From: Acidobacteria bacterium RIFCSPLOWO2_12_FULL_67_14b
GTDB lineage: Bacteria; Acidobacteriota; Vicinamibacteria; Vicinamibacterales; UBA2999
Length of the DNA: 36,202 nucleotides
NCBI GenBank assembly: GCA_001768615.1
Contig: MELE01000118.1
Coordinates: 3,394-39,595, forward strand
Direction of reading: 5' to 3'
Position numbers and translations under genes: made by a program. Below the pieces are notes generated by a model. It searched no databases. It was not told where the DNA came from and saw only the letters and a list, made by a program, of their open reading frames with translations. This document shows, piece by piece, positions 34,196 through 36,202 of this stretch. Position 1 is the first letter of the stretch. The number at the start of each line of letters is the position of its first letter.

Positions 34196-34777
34196 ATGGC
34201 TGGGCATCAGCACACGGACGACGCCCGCGCGTCCATGCACAAGCTGACCTACGAAGACTTCCTCCGGTTCCCCGACGATGGGCAGCGGCACGAGCTCATC
34301 GATGGGGAGCACTACGTGACGCCGTCTCCGAACTTGTGGCATCAGGAACTGGTCAAGCGACTGACCTTCGAGCTGGAGTCGCACCTGCGCCAACGGGGTG
34401 GAGGCCGCATGTTCTTCGCGCCGCTTGACTGCGTACTCACCGAGGTTGACATCGTCGAACCCGACGTGCTGGTCGTGGCGACCGATCAGTTCGACATCCT
34501 CACCGAGAAACACGTCAAGGGCGCACCCGCATTGGTTGTTGAGGTTCTTTCGACCGGCACACAGAACGTGGACCAGACGATCAAGCGGGACCTGTACGAC
34601 CGTGCCGGCGTCCGTGAGTACTGGATCGTGGATCCCAGGATGAAACGCGTCGTCGTTTACGCGCGCGGTGACCGCCATCTGGAGCCCTGGCGCGAACTGT
34701 CGGCAGAGGTTCACGATACGCTGACGACACCGCTGCTGCCGGGCTTCTCGCTCGCCCTCGCCGACTACTTCCGATAA
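34196..34777 (+). CDS. Uma2-family protein (DUF820, restriction-endonuclease-like fold)
   Basis: A 193-residue protein of the Uma2/DUF820 family, which has a PD-(D/E)xK nuclease fold and unknown biological role; many genomes carry dozens of copies. Seen: TYEDFLRFPDDGQRHELIDGE with conserved E33, VEPDVLVV with D90, and ALVVEVLS with E116, together the expected metal-binding set. The YWIVDPRMKRVVVY strand and the DxLTTPLLPGFSL C-terminus are typical. A second ATG 13 codons on (MHKLTYEDF) would also fit family length. The last 13 bp overlap the convergent cyclophilin gene. Confidence 0.9.
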   Translation: MAGHQHTDDARASMHKLTYEDFLRFPDDGQRHELIDGEHYVTPSPNLWHQELVKRLTFELESHLRQRGGGRMFFAPLDCVLTEVDIVEPDVLVVATDQFDILTEKHVKGAPALVVEVLSTGTQNVDQTIKRDLYDRAGVREYWIVDPRMKRVVVYARGDRHLEPWRELSAEVHDTLTTPLLPGFSLALADYFR

Positions 34778-35373
34778 ATCCGCACGATCGTAACCGGAGC
34801 GAGCAGTTGCTCGCGATCGTTGGTCTTGCCGGCCTGGATCGTGCGGACGATGTCCATGCCCTTCACGACCCGGCCGAACGCGGCGAAGCCCTGGCCGTCG
34901 GCGGCGCGGGCGCCGCCGAAGTCGAGCGCGGGTTGCGGACCCAGGCACAGGAAGAAATCGGACGAGGCGCTGTCGGCCGTGTTGCCGCGCGCCATCGAAA
35001 TGGCGCCGTCCCCGTGCGTGAGTGTTGTCACCGACGTGCGCTCGAGCGGGATCGGGCCGAAGGCCTTCTCCGTCTTCGCCCGCTCGGGGCTCCGTCCACC
35101 TTGAATCACCTCGATCAGCACGTCCTTCCGCGCCTGGTTGTCGCGGCGGACGGCCCGGTGGAACCGCCCGCCGTCGTACATCTTCGCGTCCACGTACTTG
35201 AGAAAGTTGGCCGTCGTCACCGGCGCGCGCAGCGGATCGACCTCGACCTCGATCGCGCCAACCGACGTCTCGATCACCACCGTGACCGCCGGCGCCGCGG
35301 GCTGGGCCGGGGGGGCGACAAGGGAGAGCAGCAAGGGCAGCAGGATCATGTTCAGGCCTTTCAGCGGGGCCAA
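34765..35373 (-). CDS. Secreted cyclophilin-type peptidyl-prolyl isomerase
   Basis: Accelerates cis-trans isomerisation of Xaa-Pro bonds, here in the periplasm or cell surface. A 202-residue precursor; the signal peptide is best formed from the internal start MILLPLLLSLVAPPAQ (residue 9, base 35349). Cyclophilin core: ETSVGAIEVEVDPLRAPVTTANFLKYVD, GGRFHRAV, IQGG, SMARGNTADSASSDFFLCLG and GFAAFGRVVKGMDIV. An insert of about 10 residues lies between FHR and IQGG compared with small bacterial cyclophilins. Some active-site residues (the Trp of classical cyclophilin A) are absent, as usual in this bacterial branch. Convergent with Uma2. Confidence 0.88.
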   Translation of the reverse strand: MAPLKGLNMILLPLLLSLVAPPAQPAAPAVTVVIETSVGAIEVEVDPLRAPVTTANFLKYVDAKMYDGGRFHRAVRRDNQARKDVLIEVIQGGRSPERAKTEKAFGPIPLERTSVTTLTHGDGAISMARGNTADSASSDFFLCLGPQPALDFGGARAADGQGFAAFGRVVKGMDIVRTIQAGKTNDREQLLAPVTIVRIYRK

Positions 35374-35471
35374 AGCGGCCTCACGATCTCACAGACTGCC
35401 ACGCCGACACACCCTTTTCTCCGCGGTCCCTCTGTCACCCGTGTGGCACGGCGTTAGCAGCAGAGACCTGC

Positions 35472-35594
35472 ATGCCATCACGGGACACGCCACCTGTCGC
35501 CGCAACTCCGCCTGCCAAACTGCTCGAGCGATTGCGCTCGGCGATTCGGCTGCGGCATTACAGTCGCAGAACTGAAGAGACGTACGCGGGCTGG
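35472..35594 (+). pseudogene. N-terminal fragment of an integron-type tyrosine recombinase
   Basis: 41 codons (MPSRDTPPVAATPPAKLLER and onward to RLRHYSRRTEETYAGW) match the start of integron-integrase-like tyrosine recombinases, whose N-terminal SAM-like domain begins exactly so. Similarity stops at W41; the catalytic domain is missing. The next bases belong to an IS110-type fragment on the other strand. Confidence 0.75.
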
Positions 35595-35618
35595 GGCGGA
35601 GCATGTGCCGGTCGTCCT

Positions 35619-35684
35619 GACCATGGTCTTCACGTGCAGATCGATCCCGCAGTAATACGTGTGCTGTCGGTTGTAGAATCGCAT
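35619..35684 (-). pseudogene. N-terminal fragment of an IS110-family transposase
   Basis: MRFYNRQHTYYCGIDLHVKT is the typical start of IS110-family DEDD transposases; the Asp in GIDLH is the first catalytic residue. A strong ribosome-binding site AGGAGGAGGA precedes the ATG. Similarity ends after about 20 residues, where the sequence meets the recombinase fragment head to head with 24 bp between. The sequence 35685-35765 is probably the remaining outer end of the element. Confidence 0.75.
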
Positions 35685-35772
35685 CGGTCCTCCTCCTGCG
35701 CGACATGCGCATTCACCCTGCGACAGGCTACTCACAATGAGCAGGTGCAGGGGGAGGGCTGAATAAGAATCA

Positions 35773-35787
35773 CCGGCTTGCAGCCGG
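35773..35787. repeat. Short palindrome beside the IS110 fragment
   Basis: CCGGCT-TGC-AGCCGG, a perfect 6-bp stem, followed by GGCGGCGGCT and AGCCGCCGC. It may be part of the IS end or a separate repeat. Nothing else is recognisable between 35685 and 35861. Confidence 0.4.
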
Positions 35788-35861
35788 CGGCGGCTGGTGC
35801 GATCCTGAGCCGCCGCGGCCGAAGCGGAAGCGTTATGCCGGCAAGATGCGCGAACTGAGTT

Positions 35862-36200
35862 ATGAAGATTCCCGGAGCCGAACGTGCAGTCCTGGACGAC
35901 GCTAAGATCAGTGACTACCTGCTGTCGCGTGACCATCGCGTTGGGAGCGCCAAGGCCCGGTTCTTTGAACAACTTGGGTTTAATCAGCAAGGTTAGGCGG
36001 CGTTGCAGGGCGAACTTCGACGGTTCGCCGAGGAGGAGGCCCAACTTGGTGCGGCAAGTCGATTTGGACAGAAGTATGTAGTGTTGGGTACGATAACGGG
36101 GCCTTCAGGGCGCGTGTCGTCGATCGCAGTCGTCTGGATTGTTCTCAATGGCGAAGACTTTCCACGATTCGTGACAGCCAATCCCGGAGCGAAGCCATGA
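35862..36200 (+). pseudogene. DUF6883-family gene interrupted by one in-frame TAG
   Basis: The frame opens with MKIPGAERAVLDDAKISDYLL, continues RDHRVGSAKARFFEQLGFNQQG, meets TAG at 35994-35996, and goes on in the same frame with AALQGELRRFAEEEAQLG, FGQKYVVLGTITGPSGR, VWIVLNGEDFPRFVTANPG to TGA at 36198-36200. Both halves together give a complete small DUF6883 protein of about 112 residues. The family usually has Trp at this place (GF...W..L...L), so one G-to-A change of TGG to TAG explains the break. The stop overlaps an ATG (ATGA), suggesting a coupled downstream partner. Codon use is less GC-rich than the main genes, in line with transfer. Confidence 0.75.
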
Positions 36201-36202
36201 CC
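36197..36202 (+). CDS. Start of a downstream gene (outside the window)
   Basis: ATGACC overlaps the stop of the DUF6883 gene as ATGA. Only two codons are visible. Small proteins of the DUF4926 type often follow DUF6883; this is a guess from context only. Confidence 0.3.

Overview
This is a high-GC (roughly 65-70 %) bacterial chromosome segment with strong G/C preference at third codon positions. Gene content points to Acidobacteriota, probably class Vicinamibacteria: a secreted tricorn-type protease with glycine-rich inserts, a large BNR/sortilin-like propeller protein, a PQQ dehydrogenase with an embedded cytochrome c domain, a tannase-type esterase and several VapBC modules. The taxonomic call is inference from gene content; no rRNA, tRNA or single-copy taxonomic marker beyond mutS2 lies in the window.

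Layout. 1-3127: mutS2 (3' end outside the window) and larB, both minus, separated by an inverted array of 7-bp repeats. 3128-4818: a processive family-2 glycosyltransferase. 4846-5438: VapBC module 1. 5606-12027: three secreted proteins in a row (gamma-glutamyltransferase, BNR propeller, unknown 505-residue protein); the first two overlap by ATGA. 12028-12540: the only long gene-free stretch, filled with repeats including a MITE-like inverted repeat. 12541-18030: PQQ/cytochrome c dehydrogenase and tricorn protease. 18240-19379: citrate synthase. 19339-20036: VapBC module 2. 20269-22981: convergent tannase-family esterase and amidohydrolase. 23060-23673: Phd/VapC module 3.

23731-28567: a catabolic unit, with a minus-strand operon of a CaiB-type CoA-transferase, a benzoate-CoA ligase-family enzyme and an aromatic-acid-type MFS permease, and a divergent crotonase-family gene whose 5' end overlaps that of the CoA-transferase. 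28625-33965: a second tight minus-strand operon of a D-threonine-aldolase-like PLP enzyme, a large FAD/Fe-S 2-hydroxyacid dehydrogenase and a MatC-like dicarboxylate carrier. 34196-35373: Uma2 nuclease-fold protein and a secreted cyclophilin, convergent. 35472-36202: a mobile-DNA scar holding a truncated integron-type tyrosine recombinase joined to an IS110 transposase fragment, then a DUF6883 gene broken by one in-frame TAG.

The most striking feature cuts across genes. Several families of short palindromic or tandem repeats are dispersed through the window, and many copies lie inside coding sequences without breaking the frame: two in mutS2, one in the 505-residue protein, one in the CoA ligase, two in the FAD/Fe-S dehydrogenase, and one forming the tail of LarB. 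They sit at interdomain linkers or C-termini. One family gives the related peptides DKPEGLSP, DQPRGLSP and DK..GLSP in three unrelated proteins. This looks like ongoing conversion of intergenic palindromes into protein sequence, as known for the Rickettsia palindromic elements. A second cross-cutting signal is a TAnnnT box 6-8 nt before the start codon of at least seven genes, including all three toxin-antitoxin modules, which suggests leaderless transcripts.
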